A DNA stretch of 64,000 nt from Candidatus Aalborgicola lynettensis (GTDB lineage Bacteria; Pseudomonadota; Gammaproteobacteria; Burkholderiales; Burkholderiaceae_C): assembly GCA_016719405.1 (NCBI GenBank), contig JADJZE010000005.1, forward strand, positions 180,780 through 244,779. Reading direction: 5' to 3'. A program made the position numbers and the translations under genes. The notes under the pieces were generated by a model, which made no database searches, was not told where the DNA came from, and saw only the letters and a list, made by a program, of their open reading frames with translations. Shown here one piece after another: positions 27,249 through 38,471 of the stretch; position 1 is the first letter of the stretch; each line of letters opens with the position of its first letter.

Positions 27249-29836
27249 CTACGCTGCCACCACGACGCGCCCATTCACAAAGCCGACGCAGGTGAGCACA
27301 TAGCCGTCTTCCACCGCGTGGGGGTCCAGTCCATCGGTGTTGGCCATGGGGGCATCGCCCGATACTTTGCGCACCTTGCATTCACCGCAGTCACCCGTGC
27401 GGCAGGCACTGGCGATGCGCACCCCCGCCTGCTCGGCAAGATCCAGAATGCTTTGCTGACCGCTGCACGCCACCTCAATTCCCGAGGCCTCAAAACAAAC
27501 CGTGCCGCCGCTGGCCTGCATGTGAGACCCTTCCAGCGATCCTGCTTGGTTGACCGCGTCAGGCTCACATGCTGCACAAAGCGCGGGTTGGCGGCAGCCA
27601 TGGCTTGCACCTCGTCACCAAAGATCAGGTCATTCGCAGTGCGGGCGCAGTGAAAGTACACCACGTCGGTGTCGACATGCTCGCCTGCGTTGGAGTGGTG
27701 GTTTTGCGGTTGCTCGCTTTGCTGCTGGTCCCGTATCCAGCGCGCCATCGACAGCATGGGCGTGACGCCGCTGCCCGCCGACAAAAACAGCAGCTTCTTG
27801 CGCGGCTTGGGCGCACAGGTAAATTTGCCGTGCGGGCCGGTCATGCGCAGGGTTGCACCCACTTGCAGGTGGTCACACAGCCAGTTGGACACGGCGCCGC
27901 CCTCCACACGCTTCACCGTCAACTCAAAATAGGCGGGGTTAGTGGGTGTGGATGACATGGTGTACGAGCGGAAGACTCTTTTGCCCTCCACTTCCAGCTC
28001 CAGCGTCACAAACTGACCCGGCTTGTAGTCCATGGGGTGGCCGGCGTCGTCCACAAACCGGAAGGCTTTGACGTCAGCGGTCAGGTCCAGCACCTCGGTG
28101 CAGCGCGCAACCAGACTGTGCTGTACCGGGTCCGGTGGGGCCAGCTTGGGCGCACTGCCGGCATCGGCGGCAGGCTTGCGGCCCACCACAGGCAATTTGT
28201 CGGCGAGGTTACCTATCCATTTGCCCTTGTCACCCAGAAACTCCGGCAGCACCTTGACCGATGCCGCGCCCAGCACGCTGGTAGCCGTCATCACACCCGA
28301 CATCATGGCCGAGGCCACGCCGCAAAACAGAATGTCTTGCCCGGTCAGGTACAAACCTTTGATGGGCGTGTGCGGCTTGACCCAGCTCTGCGCAAAACGC
28401 TCGGGCGTGTGCTCCAGACCATACACCTGCCCTTGCGCGTAGTTGCTGAAGTGGGCGGTGGACAGGGGCGTGGACAACTCAAAGTAGTCCACCTTGCCGC
28501 GCACCTGGGGCGCGTGTTGGTACACATCGGCCAAGAGCTTTTCAGACAGGGCCGCTTTGAAGTCGTCGTAGTCGGCGCCCCGGTTTTTCCAGGGCTTGTC
28601 GGCCCATCGTTTAAACCACTCATACGGCGCCAGCGAAATCACGTCGATGGTCGATTTACCAGGGTAATGGCTGTCCCACGCCGGGTCTTTGCTGGAGGGG
28701 AAGGAGATGTAGTTGAGCGGAAAGTCGATGTTGCCCACCGTGTTGGCATCGGCGTGGGGTATAGCCATGAATTTGCGCAGGCTGGCATCGTGGTCGTACT
28801 GCTGGTACACCCACTTGTTGGCTTGCTCCAGGCCCAAGTCTTTGGCGCTGCCATGCAAGCCAATGTACAGCCCGAGGTGCGACACCGACGGCTTGAGGCT
28901 GCTCAGGCGCTCGCGCAGCTTCAGTCGGGTGCCCACTGCGTCCGGCAGCAGCTTGCCGTAGGTAGCGTGCAGGCCGGCGGCGCTGATGACGTGTTGGCTC
29001 CAAATTTCATCGCCGTTGGCCATGCGCACGCCCTTGGCACGGTCGCCCTCCACCATGATCTGCTCCACCTCGGCCCCCACCACCACGGCACCACCGGCGC
29101 GCTGGATCACAGGCTCTATGTGGTGCGCAATTTGCGATGCGCCGCCCACCGGAAAACTGGCCCCGCCCAGGTAATGCTGTGCCACCACCGCGTGCATGGC
29201 AAAGCTGCTTTGTGCGGGTGGCAGCCCATAGTCGCCCCATTGACCGCACAACACACTGGCCAGTTTGGGGTCTTGAATGAAGTCGGCCATCACCGACAGC
29301 GTGGTACGGCTGAAATAGTCACCGCCAAACCGGCCGGCCAATGGCTGCAGGCGCGTGGGCAGGTAGCGCTTGCCCAAGTGCACGGGCAAGCTGTTGGTGG
29401 CAGCGCGGATGTGCTGCAGATAAGCATCAATCTGCTTGGCGCCGTGGGGGAACGACTGGAGCAGTTCTTCCTTGAAGCGGGCCGCACCGGCCACAAAGTT
29501 GTACTGCGTGTCTTGGATGATGATTTTGTCGTAGACAGCGTCCATCTTGGCCCACTTGAGTTTGCCGTCTGTAATCACATCAAACACCCGGCGCAGGGGC
29601 GAGTTGGGGTTGTGCACCTCGCCGATGTAATGCACACCCACGTCCCATTCGTAACCCCGGCGCTTGAACGAATGGGTAAAGCCCCCTGCGGTGTAGTGGC
29701 GCTCTAGCACCAGCACTTTTTTGCCCGCCTTGGCCATCAGCGCGGCCGTGGTGAGCCCACCCAGGCCCGAGCCGATGACGATGGCGTCATAGTGGGTGTC
29801 GATTTGGCTGGATACGTATGTCTGGCCGACGATCAT
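27249..29836 (-). CDS. Three-module redox protein: desaturase/RetSat-like FAD domain + FNR domain + 2Fe-2S ferredoxin, frame broken once
   Basis: About 862 residues after bridging one frame break. Residues 15-530 form a carotenoid-desaturase/retinol-saturase-like FAD enzyme (DAIVIGSGLGGLTTAALMA, LVLERHYTAGGFTHSF, LTGQDILFCGVASAMMSG). Residues about 590-780 form a ferredoxin-NADP+-reductase-like module (YKPGQFVTLELE, RSYTMSSTP, LSAGSGVTPMLSM). In the shifted frame comes a plant-type 2Fe-2S domain with SACRTGDCGECKV and a distal VLTCVGF cysteine. The break is near 27528-27530; one added base yields WKGSHMQASGG. This would be a self-sufficient NAD(P)H-to-substrate reductase or desaturase. It is divergent from a MarR gene with a twin operator between them. 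Confidence 0.87.
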
Positions 29837-29880
29837 GGCATCTCCTGGTGGGGCAGCACGCTGCCGGTCTGGGGTAAAAT

Positions 29881-29916
29881 TAGTTCAGTAGTGAACATTA
29901 TAGTTCAGCATTGAAC
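29881..29916. promoter_or_regulatory. Twin palindromic operator between fusion enzyme and MarR gene
   Basis: Two 16-bp sites, TAGTTCAGTAGTGAAC and TAGTTCAGCATTGAAC, start exactly 20 bp apart, about two helical turns. Each is an inverted repeat TTCA-N4-TGAA. They lie 15 bp before the MarR start and about 45 bp before the divergent enzyme start, so one bound regulator could control both. Confidence 0.82.
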
Positions 29917-29930
29917 CAAAAGGAGCCCCC

Positions 29931-30383
29931 ATGGCAACTCTGCCCGACAAAGCCGCCGCCACCCTGGCCTGGCTGAGCGTGGTGCGCGTCTACAACCTGT
30001 GCGACGCGGCCATGACGGCGCGGCTGGCCGAACTGGGGCTGCGCGTGGGCGAGCACGAGGTGCTGGCCAACCTGCTGCGCACCCCCGGCATGACGCAGCA
30101 GGAGCTGGCCAAGCGCTGCTTTGTGGCCAAAAGCGGCATCAGCATGATGCTCACGCGCATGGAGGCGCAGGGCCTATTGCGCCGCGAAGCGGATGCCAAA
30201 GACGGGCGCATCAAGCGGCTGTATCTGTCGGAGACTGGCGAACCCCTGGCGCAGCAGTCCATGGCCATCCAGGACGAAATCGTCGGTCTGATGATGGCCC
30301 CGCTGTCCACCCGCGAGTTGGCCGCCATGACGGAACTCTCCGGGCGGGTGTGCGACACGCTGGAAAACCTGGCCCGCAGCTGA
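29931..30383 (+). CDS. MarR family transcriptional regulator
   Basis: Winged-helix regulator of 150 residues. It has the MarR helix-turn-helix MTQQELAKRCFVAKSGISMM followed by the wing LLRREADAKDGRIKRLYLSE, with dimerisation helices at both ends. The ribosome site AGGAG lies nine bases before the ATG. Its start overlaps the twin palindrome region, so autorepression and control of the divergent desaturase fusion are likely. Confidence 0.93.
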   Translation: MATLPDKAAATLAWLSVVRVYNLCDAAMTARLAELGLRVGEHEVLANLLRTPGMTQQELAKRCFVAKSGISMMLTRMEAQGLLRREADAKDGRIKRLYLSETGEPLAQQSMAIQDEIVGLMMAPLSTRELAAMTELSGRVCDTLENLARS

Positions 30384-30394
30384 CAGAGTGTTAT

Positions 30395-30455
30395 GCGTCA
30401 AATATGCCATTTGCGCTTGCCAGTCAAGCGAAAGCAGCTACAAAAAATGTAGCAA
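30395..30455. repeat. Family repeat copy 6
   Basis: Reads GCCATTTGCGCTTGCCAG, then AGCGAAAGCAGC and a core CTACAAAAAATGTAGC. It fills much of the 129-base gap between the convergent MarR and DUF1631 genes. Confidence 0.8.
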
Positions 30456-30512
30456 CAACATCCCTGCACTGCAACCTGCGGGACCACCGCATCGCCGCAT
30501 GGGCAGGGCTGG

Positions 30513-32868
30513 TCAGTAGGTGGTATTGACGCTGTTGCGCATGGCCTCTTCGGCCACGGCGTTGAGGGCACCGTCCACCACGTTGCGGTCCGACACGATG
30601 CGAAGCTGCCCTGTCGCCATAAGCTTGTCGCGCGAACGCCGGGTCATGGACTGGGTGCTGCCGCCACCCGTGGTGAAGAGAAACAGTGTTTGGTGGGGGC
30701 TGGCCCAGGTCAGTTGCGTTCGCACCCACTGTCCGCTAATCTGCAGTTCCACCCAGGCACCCAGCGACAGGTCGGAGTCGTCGGGCAACACCGCGGCATG
30801 GGCATCTTGCGTCTGCGCACCGGCGTCTGCGCTATCGGGTGGGGTCGGCGCATCGCTCGCCAGATCGATGAAGTTGGAGGCCTGCGCCTCCTGCGGCGCC
30901 ACCCACGGGTCTTCTTGCGCCAGCGGTGGCACTGTCTCGGGCGTGGGGGCAGGGGTTGGCTGGCAGGGGCTGCGCTTTCTGCACGGTCCGAAATGCCCGC
31001 TGGTGCAGGCCCATCAGGGCCTCCAGAAACACGCTGGTCTGGGTAGTGGGGTAGCCAATGCTGTCGAGCCCCTCGCGCAGGGTTGCCAAGAGATTTGGAA
31101 CCAGGCGCGTGAGCTTGGCCACGTTGTGCCGTGGCAGATCGGGGTGTGCACTCCACAACAGCGCGCCAATCGCCGCCTGGTAATTTTTGGCACGCGCACC
31201 GCCGTCATCGGCGTGGCGGTCCAGGCGCGCCTGCGCCAGCACCAGCGCCCAGGGGCGGCACAAAAATTCCAGCACCACGGCAGGCACCCCCTGGGCCTCG
31301 GGGTGGCGCACAATCTCGGCGGCAATTTTTTCGGCCAGTACGCTGCGCTGCTCGGCATGCACCAGGGCGTCCACCGCGGCGTTGCGCTGCGGCGCACGCA
31401 GTTGCTCCAGACGCTGCCACTGCTGGTGCAGCTCGGCCAGTGCCTGCTCAAAGGGCTCCGGCCCTTCAATCGGCGCCGTGCGCAGCGGTGCAATGGCCGC
31501 CTCCACCGCCGTGAGGAAGCCACCCACCCCGGGGGCATCTTCACTGGTGTAGGCCAGGCTGCGTTCGGTAATATCCATCAGCAGTTGGCGCGCCGGATGG
31601 GCCTTGCTGGAAAACAGCCGCGCATCCACCAGCGACAGCAGCAGCAGTGCCGGCTCCAGGCTGCGCACCAGTTTTTGCACCGAAGGCAGCAAGCGCGGGT
31701 CTTTGGCAATGTTTTCAACCATCAGGCTGACCACTTCCAGCCCCAAAGACTGGGCCACACCATCGGCGGCGGCGCGCAGGCAGGCACGCACGGACTCCAG
31801 ATCGTCTGCGCTTGACGCCATAAAAGCCGGGTTGCGCCGGTTTTCCAGCCGCTGCACCACCACTTGCACCTGCGCCATGTCCTGGAGTGCTTCCAGCGCA
31901 GCGGGCACGGTGGCATCAAAATCAGTCATCGGCACATCCACCGCGTGGTGGTGCCCGCCACTGCGCTCAAATTGCTGTGAGAACTGCTGTGCAAAGCGCT
32001 CCTTGTCACTCAAGGCCTGCGGCGCGTGCGCCAACTCGCCCGTGAGCAGCATGTGCAGCCGGTCCAGCGTCAGCAACCGGGAGTCCGTAGTCGGCGGTGG
32101 TGCAAGCGCTGCAGGCGCCGCAGCAGAAGATACAGCCGATGCGCCAGACCGGGCCGTGCCACCCTGCGGGGCCTGGAGGGCGTCTTGCGCTACCCCGCGC
32201 CCAATGCCCACGCCGACATGGCCAGTGCTGACCACGTAGCCCGCCGCCGCCACGCCGTGGCCGCGCAGGGTTTCGCAGTAGCGCAGGTAGAGCTTGCGCA
32301 ACTCCGGGCCCAGGGCAGTGCCCATGGCGCCAAGCCAGTCCACTTGCACCGCGTGGCTGACCTGGGTGTGTTCGACCACCTCGCGCAGCGCCTGGATGTA
32401 AATCTGCGGGCGCAAGGGGTTGCGCTCGGCCAGCACGCTGTTCAGGCCCTGCGCGCCACACACCAGGGTGTTGAGTTCGGCGAGCACGGCCTCCACCGCC
32501 TGCATGGTGAGCTGCTGCACGCGCCCCATGGCCACGCTGGACTGCACCTGGGTCTCGTCCATGAGCTCCAGTTCATCAAAGGAAACCTGCGTGAGTGCGC
32601 GCACAGACGGGCCTTTGGCCGTTGCGCTGTGTGTGAATGCGTGCAGCAACACCGTGGAGTAGCGCTTGGACATTTCTGACTCAAAGGCACGCAGCTGCTT
32701 TTGCGACACCACCAGCGCGTCGCGCTCACGCAGGTCGCGGCACGCCGCTTCGCGCGCTTGCAGGATCGGGCGCGCCGTTGCGATGAGTTTGCCCATGAGC
32801 AAGGCACCGTCGCTGGCGGCGCCGTGCAGGGTGTTGCGGTAAAGATCGGAAGGGCTTGGTTTGGCCAT
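30513..32868 (-). CDS. DUF1631 family protein, frame broken once
   Basis: About 784 residues of a large cytoplasmic protein of unknown function (DUF1631), starting MAKPSPSDLYRN. Recognisable parts are FESEMSKRYSTVLLHAFTH, SFDELELMDE, ILEFLCRPWALVLAQARLD-like text (here VLEFLCRPWALVL) and LTRLVPNLLATLREGLDSIG. The C-terminal part, with LGAWVELQISGQWVRTQLTW and SMTRRSRDKLMATGQLRIV, is in another frame. The break is in a C-rich stretch near 30945-30970, and one base less restores it. The C-terminus resembles a PilZ-like fold; with a GGDEF gene just upstream, a link to cyclic-di-GMP is possible but unproven. Confidence 0.84.
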
Positions 32869-32951
32869 GGCGGTGGGGAGGTGCGTTGGGTATGGTACCG
32901 CCACCGCGTGCAGCTGCCTAGGCGCTGGCCAACAATGCGCTGGCGAACACG

Positions 32952-34136
32952 CTATACCGACTGGCTCACACACCGCGCCCTGCCACGGCTTTTGGCCAGG
33001 TACATGCGCTGATCAGCCAGGGTGACCAGGTGCATCCAGTCGGTGCCACCATCGGTCAGGCGCTCGGCCAGGCCCATGCTGGCGGTGAGCGGACCACCCT
33101 CGGGGCGGGAGCCAAAGCCGTCGAGCATCATGCGGTTGACCACCTCCAGCGCCGCTGGCATTGACGTATTGGTGAGCAAGACGACGAACTCTTCCCCACC
33201 CCAGCGCACCACCACATCGGCCTGGCGCAGGTGTTTTTGCAAGTGGCTGACCATGCTTTGGAGCACCTTGTCGCCGGCATCATGGCCAAAGTTGTCGTTG
33301 ACGGCCTTGAAATGGTCCAAATCCAGAAACAGCACCGCAAATGGTGTGCCCTGCTGGCACGACAGGCGGTAATACACGCCCATGGCGTCTGCACCACTGC
33401 GGCGCGTGAGGGCACCGGTCAGTTTGTCGTGGCTGGCTTCACGCAACAAGGCCATCATGTAGTGCAGCTGGATGGCGCAGGCGACCAGGTACACCGCCAT
33501 CACCAGCATCTGCACCCACAGCATGGAGAGCAGTTCTGCCACGCTGCTGTCCCCGCCCAGCAACTGCACCGCAGCCACTGCGGCGGCCAACGCCAACGCG
33601 ATGCCCAGACTTTCCACCGCCACCAGCGGAAAAATGCTGATACCCGCCATCACCACCATGGGCAGCGCCGCATACAGCCGCGCGTTGGTCAGTGCAAAAC
33701 CATGCAGCACCTGGCCTGCAAACAGGTGCACTGCAACGCCGTAAATCACCATCGGTATCGCCAGCAGGGCGACCAGCAGCGCCAAGGTGGCCGTGCGGTT
33801 GGCGTAGGTCCGCGGCACCAGGGCGAGGCCTACAAAAACCAGGGCCGCAGCGCTGCGCACCCCGGCCAGAACCAGCCCGTGGCGGGCCTCCAGCGTCAGC
33901 ACATCCAGAGCAATCCACGCCAGAGTGGGGACAACAAATAGTGCTGCGACCAGGCGAATGCGGGCATGAATGGCCTGCAGCCGGTGGCGCGCCAGTTGTG
34001 GGCCGTGGTGGGCGGTGAAAAACAAATCAAAAAGCCGACCGCTGGAGAAATCAACCCCGGAATTCTGGAAAAAATCACGAATGGCATGCATGGGCAAAAA
34101 TGGGCGGAATTTCCGCCACAGAGTGTGTGTTTTCAT
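32952..34136 (-). CDS. Membrane diguanylate cyclase (GGDEF)
   Basis: About 394 residues. Six or so hydrophobic helices (residues 60-220: IRLVAALFVVPTLAWIALDV, SAAALVFVGLALV and others) form an integral membrane sensor like the MASE families. A GGDEF domain follows, with the active-site loop RWGGEEFVVLL and FLDLDHFKAVNDNFGHDAGD. GGEEF is the active variant, so it should make cyclic-di-GMP. No inhibitory RxxD five residues before GGEEF is evident. The start MKTHTLWRKF is a choice; MHAIRDFF, 15 codons on, is an alternative. It lies 83 bases upstream of DUF1631 on the same strand. Confidence 0.9.
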   Translation of the reverse strand: MKTHTLWRKFRPFLPMHAIRDFFQNSGVDFSSGRLFDLFFTAHHGPQLARHRLQAIHARIRLVAALFVVPTLAWIALDVLTLEARHGLVLAGVRSAAALVFVGLALVPRTYANRTATLALLVALLAIPMVIYGVAVHLFAGQVLHGFALTNARLYAALPMVVMAGISIFPLVAVESLGIALALAAAVAAVQLLGGDSSVAELLSMLWVQMLVMAVYLVACAIQLHYMMALLREASHDKLTGALTRRSGADAMGVYYRLSCQQGTPFAVLFLDLDHFKAVNDNFGHDAGDKVLQSMVSHLQKHLRQADVVVRWGGEEFVVLLTNTSMPAALEVVNRMMLDGFGSRPEGGPLTASMGLAERLTDGGTDWMHLVTLADQRMYLAKSRGRARCVSQSV

Positions 34137-34330
34137 TCTGAACCGATGGGCCGCCCCTGTCCAATCGGGTGCCAAAAAGACACTGCTGTGTTGCTTTGTA
34201 TCAAATGTCCCCGGAAATGTCCCCGGCACAAACCGCGCCGTGGGGCCGCGCGTGGGGTTAACCCGCATGACAAGCCAGGGCGCTGCGTTCATATTGGCCC
34301 GTCGCGCACAGCGCCAGCCATTCCTGTCCC

Positions 34331-36007
34331 ATGCCAAGCCCCACACTCATCCTCGATCACGTCTACAACCACGAAACTACCGTTCCCGACCTTGCCTACC
34401 TGAGCCAACCCGTGGGTGCCGGCAAGGTGATTGACTACACCTGGTCACACGTGCTGGAACAAGCCCGGCGCATGGCTGCGCACCTGCAAAGCCGTGGCTT
34501 GGCACCGGGTGCACGTATTGCCATCCTGTCGAAAAACTGCGCGCATTTCTTCATGGCGGAGCTGGCCATCTGGATGGGCGGCTACACCACTGTGGCCATC
34601 TTCCCGACTGAGACTGCCGAGACGGTACGTTACGTGCTGGAGCACAGCGAGGCCAGCCTGCTGTTTGTGGGCAAACTCGACACCTGGCCCCTGCAGCGCA
34701 TGGGTGTGCCCGAGAGCCTGCCCTGCATTGCCTTCCCGCTGGCCCCGAACACGGGTTTTGAGGGCTGGGACGCCGTGGTGGCCCGCACCCCGGCCCTGCT
34801 GGGCCGCCCGCAACGCGCACCGGATGACCTGGCCATGCTGATTTACACCTCCGGCTCCACAGGTGCACCCAAGGGCGTAATGACCAGCTTCAGGGCCATC
34901 ACCCGCGCCGCCGAAGGCATTGCACAAGACACCCGCACGCGCACCGGTAACCGGCGCAACCGCATGCTGTCCTACCTGCCGCTGGCACACAGTTATGAGC
35001 GCACCTGGGTGGAGGCGGCGTCGCTGGTGGATGGCAATATCCACATCTTTTTTGCCGAATCGCTGGACACTTTTTTGGCCGACCTGCAGCGTGCACGACC
35101 CACGCTGTTTCTGTCGGTACCACGCCTGTGGCTCAAATTCCAGCAAGGTGTTTTTGCCCAGGTTCCGCCCCACAAATTAGACCGGCTGCTGCGCATTCCA
35201 CTGCTGGGCCGGCTGGTGGCGCGCAAGGTACTCAAGGGCTTGGGGCTCGACGCGGTGGTACAGGCCGGCAGCGGCTCGGCGCCCATTCCGCCGGACCTGA
35301 TTGCCTGGTACCGCCGACTGGGGCTGCAGTTGTTTGAGGGTTATGCGATGACCGAGGACAACGCGTATTCGCACACCTCGAACGCACAATTCAACGCGCC
35401 CGGTTATGTGGGCGTGCCCTTGCCCGGTGTGCAGGTGCGCATGGGCGAAGATGGCGAGATTTTGATCAAGTCGCCGGGGCAGTTCAGCGGCTACTACAAA
35501 CAGCCGGAGCTGACCGCCGAGTCGTTCACATCCGACGGCTATTTCCACACCGGCGACTTGGGTGAACGCCGCGAGGACGGCATGCTCAAAATTACGGGCC
35601 GCGCCAAAGAGCTGTTCAAAACCGCCAAGGGTAAATACGTGGCCCCGGCACCGATTGAGAACCACATCAACGCCCACGCGTTGGTAGAGCTGTCCATGGT
35701 GTCCGGCGTGGGGCAGCCCGCGGCCTACGCCATGGTGGTGCTGGCAGAGGCAGTGCGCCCCCGCCTGGTAGACCCCAACGTGCGCACCCAGGTGCAGGCC
35801 GAATTGGCGCAGCTGCTACAAAACGTCAACCAGATCCTGCCGCACTACGAACACCTGCGCATGATTGTGGTGGCGCGCGAACCCTGGTCGATTGAGAATG
35901 GTTTTCTCACACCCACCATGAAAATCCGGCGCGCGCGCATCGAGGCATCCGTGGCGCCGCATGTGGACGGGTGGTACGCCAAGCCTTCCAATGTGCACTG
36001 GGCGTAA
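34331..36007 (+). CDS. AMP-dependent acyl-CoA synthetase (long-chain type)
   Basis: Adenylate-forming enzyme of 558 residues that should activate a fatty acid to its CoA ester. The P-loop-like A3 motif LIYTSGSTGAPKGVM, the A5 region LFEGYAMTEDNAYS, the A7 motif FHTGDLGERREDGMLKITGR and the C-terminal catalytic Lys region (FLTPTMKIRRARIE) are all present, so it should be active. Chain-length preference is not known. It stands alone, divergent from the GGDEF gene. Confidence 0.92.
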   Translation: MPSPTLILDHVYNHETTVPDLAYLSQPVGAGKVIDYTWSHVLEQARRMAAHLQSRGLAPGARIAILSKNCAHFFMAELAIWMGGYTTVAIFPTETAETVRYVLEHSEASLLFVGKLDTWPLQRMGVPESLPCIAFPLAPNTGFEGWDAVVARTPALLGRPQRAPDDLAMLIYTSGSTGAPKGVMTSFRAITRAAEGIAQDTRTRTGNRRNRMLSYLPLAHSYERTWVEAASLVDGNIHIFFAESLDTFLADLQRARPTLFLSVPRLWLKFQQGVFAQVPPHKLDRLLRIPLLGRLVARKVLKGLGLDAVVQAGSGSAPIPPDLIAWYRRLGLQLFEGYAMTEDNAYSHTSNAQFNAPGYVGVPLPGVQVRMGEDGEILIKSPGQFSGYYKQPELTAESFTSDGYFHTGDLGERREDGMLKITGRAKELFKTAKGKYVAPAPIENHINAHALVELSMVSGVGQPAAYAMVVLAEAVRPRLVDPNVRTQVQAELAQLLQNVNQILPHYEHLRMIVVAREPWSIENGFLTPTMKIRRARIEASVAPHVDGWYAKPSNVHWA

Positions 36008-36048
36008 ACGGCCGCCCGGCCTGGGCGGCCAAAATCCGCAGCCGAGCA

Positions 36049-36105
36049 TTTGCTATATATTTGATAGCTGTTTGCGCGCACCAGATGGGCGCAAACGGCC
36101 TAAAA
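36049..36105. repeat. Family repeat copy 7
   Basis: A full-length copy: core TTGCTATATATTTGATAGC, then TGTTTGCGCGCACCAGATGG and GCGCAAACGGCC. The second half is a further hairpin (GTTTGCGC/GCGCAAAC). It lies between convergent genes, where it may also act as a terminator. Confidence 0.85.
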
Positions 36106-36116
36106 CGCTCTAATCA

Positions 36117-37145
36117 TCAGACCACCGCAGGGGCATGGGCCAGGGCCAGCACTGCACGCGGCGGGCGGTCTTTGAGTTTGTGGTCGCTCCACACCTGGCG
36201 CCAGCGGCGCGCGCCGGGCAGCCCATGGCGCAAGCCGAGCATGTGGCGGGCAATGGTGGGCCAAGGGGTGCCGTGCAGGCGCGCCTGATCTTCCATATAG
36301 GCCACCATCTGCAACTCCACCGATTCGCGGCTGCCTGTAAACGGCGCGGCGCCGTAAAAGGCCTCGTCCCAAGCCGATAACCACCAGGGGTTGTGGTACG
36401 CCTCGCGGCCCAGCATGGCACCATCCACGTGCTGAAGGTGCTTCGCAATTTGCGCGGTTTGGGTAATGCCGCCGTTGATGGCAATGGTGAGGTGCGGGAA
36501 GTCTTTTTTGAGCTGGTAAACCGTGTCATACCGCAGCGGCGGCACTTCACGGTTTTCTTTCGGGCTCAGCCCCTTGAGCCAGGCGTTGCGGGCATGGACG
36601 ATAAACACCTGGCAACCGGCCTGCGCCACCGTGCCGACAAAGTCGCGCACAAAGGTGTAGTCCTCATTTTTATCGATACCAATGCGGTGCTTCACGGTGA
36701 CCGGCACGTCCACCACGTCCACCATGGCCTTCACGCAGTCGGCCACCAGCGTGGCCTCGTGCATCAGGCAGGCGCCAAAGGCACCGCGCTGCACCCGTTC
36801 GCTGGGGCAGCCGCAGTTGAGGTTGATCTCGTCATAGCCCCACTCTTGGCCCAACCGTGCACAGTGCGCCAGGTCGGCCGGCTCACTCCCCCCCAGTTGC
36901 AGGGCCAGCGGGTGCTCTTGGGTGTTGTACTGCAAATGGCGCGGTACATCGCCGTGCAACAGGGCCCCGGTGGTGACCATTTCGGTGTACAGCAGGGTGT
37001 GGCGCGTGAGCAGGCGGTGCAGGTAACGGCAATGTCTATCCGTCCAATCCATCATCGGAGCCACGCTGAGCCGATGCATGCCACATGGGGGGGGTAAAAC
37101 GGTCTTTTCAAACACGGCAGAGCCTTCTGTCCGATTCTTGTCCAT
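36117..37145 (-). CDS. dusA: tRNA-dihydrouridine synthase A
   Basis: FMN enzyme that reduces uridines 20/20a in tRNA D-loops. The product has 342 residues from MDKNRTEG, including a short non-conserved head before HRLSVAPMMDWTDRHCRYLH. Visible motifs are the catalytic Cys region NLNCGCPSERVQRGAFGACL, VKHRIGIDKNEDY, the DusA signature ARNAWLKGLSPKENREVPPL and FMN-phosphate INGGITQ. The frame is open further upstream but across the ilvC terminator side, so the later ATG is used. It follows ilvC after its terminator. Confidence 0.93.
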   Translation of the reverse strand: MDKNRTEGSAVFEKTVLPPPCGMHRLSVAPMMDWTDRHCRYLHRLLTRHTLLYTEMVTTGALLHGDVPRHLQYNTQEHPLALQLGGSEPADLAHCARLGQEWGYDEINLNCGCPSERVQRGAFGACLMHEATLVADCVKAMVDVVDVPVTVKHRIGIDKNEDYTFVRDFVGTVAQAGCQVFIVHARNAWLKGLSPKENREVPPLRYDTVYQLKKDFPHLTIAINGGITQTAQIAKHLQHVDGAMLGREAYHNPWWLSAWDEAFYGAAPFTGSRESVELQMVAYMEDQARLHGTPWPTIARHMLGLRHGLPGARRWRQVWSDHKLKDRPPRAVLALAHAPAVV

Positions 37146-37278
37146 CGGCACGCAATGAATGCGCCACGCTACTTTCCCACATTCGATCACCCCCGCGCAG
37201 TTGCGCTTCACTTCGCTCACTGTGGCCAGCTCGCGGGAGGACTTGCACCTCCTAGGGTGCGCCCATGCTGGGCACACA

Positions 37279-37306
37279 AAACAAAGGCCACCGAAGTGGC
37301 CTTTTT
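37279..37306. terminator. Bidirectional terminator after ilvC
   Basis: Stem AAGGCCAC/GTGGCCTT with loop CGAA, flanked by TTTTTG on one strand and TTTGTTTTG on the other. It follows the ilvC stop by about 20 bases and separates ilvC from dusA. Confidence 0.85.
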
Positions 37307-37323
37307 GAACCTGCCCAAGGGCA

Positions 37324-38446
<1,123 letters not shown>

Positions 38447-38471
38447 ACGCGCGCTCGGGCCTGCGAAAAAA

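Noticed and set aside
28037..29707. A 556-codon plus-strand frame opposite the fusion enzyme
   Set aside because: The sense strand encodes clear FAD and FNR motifs; the antisense text has none.
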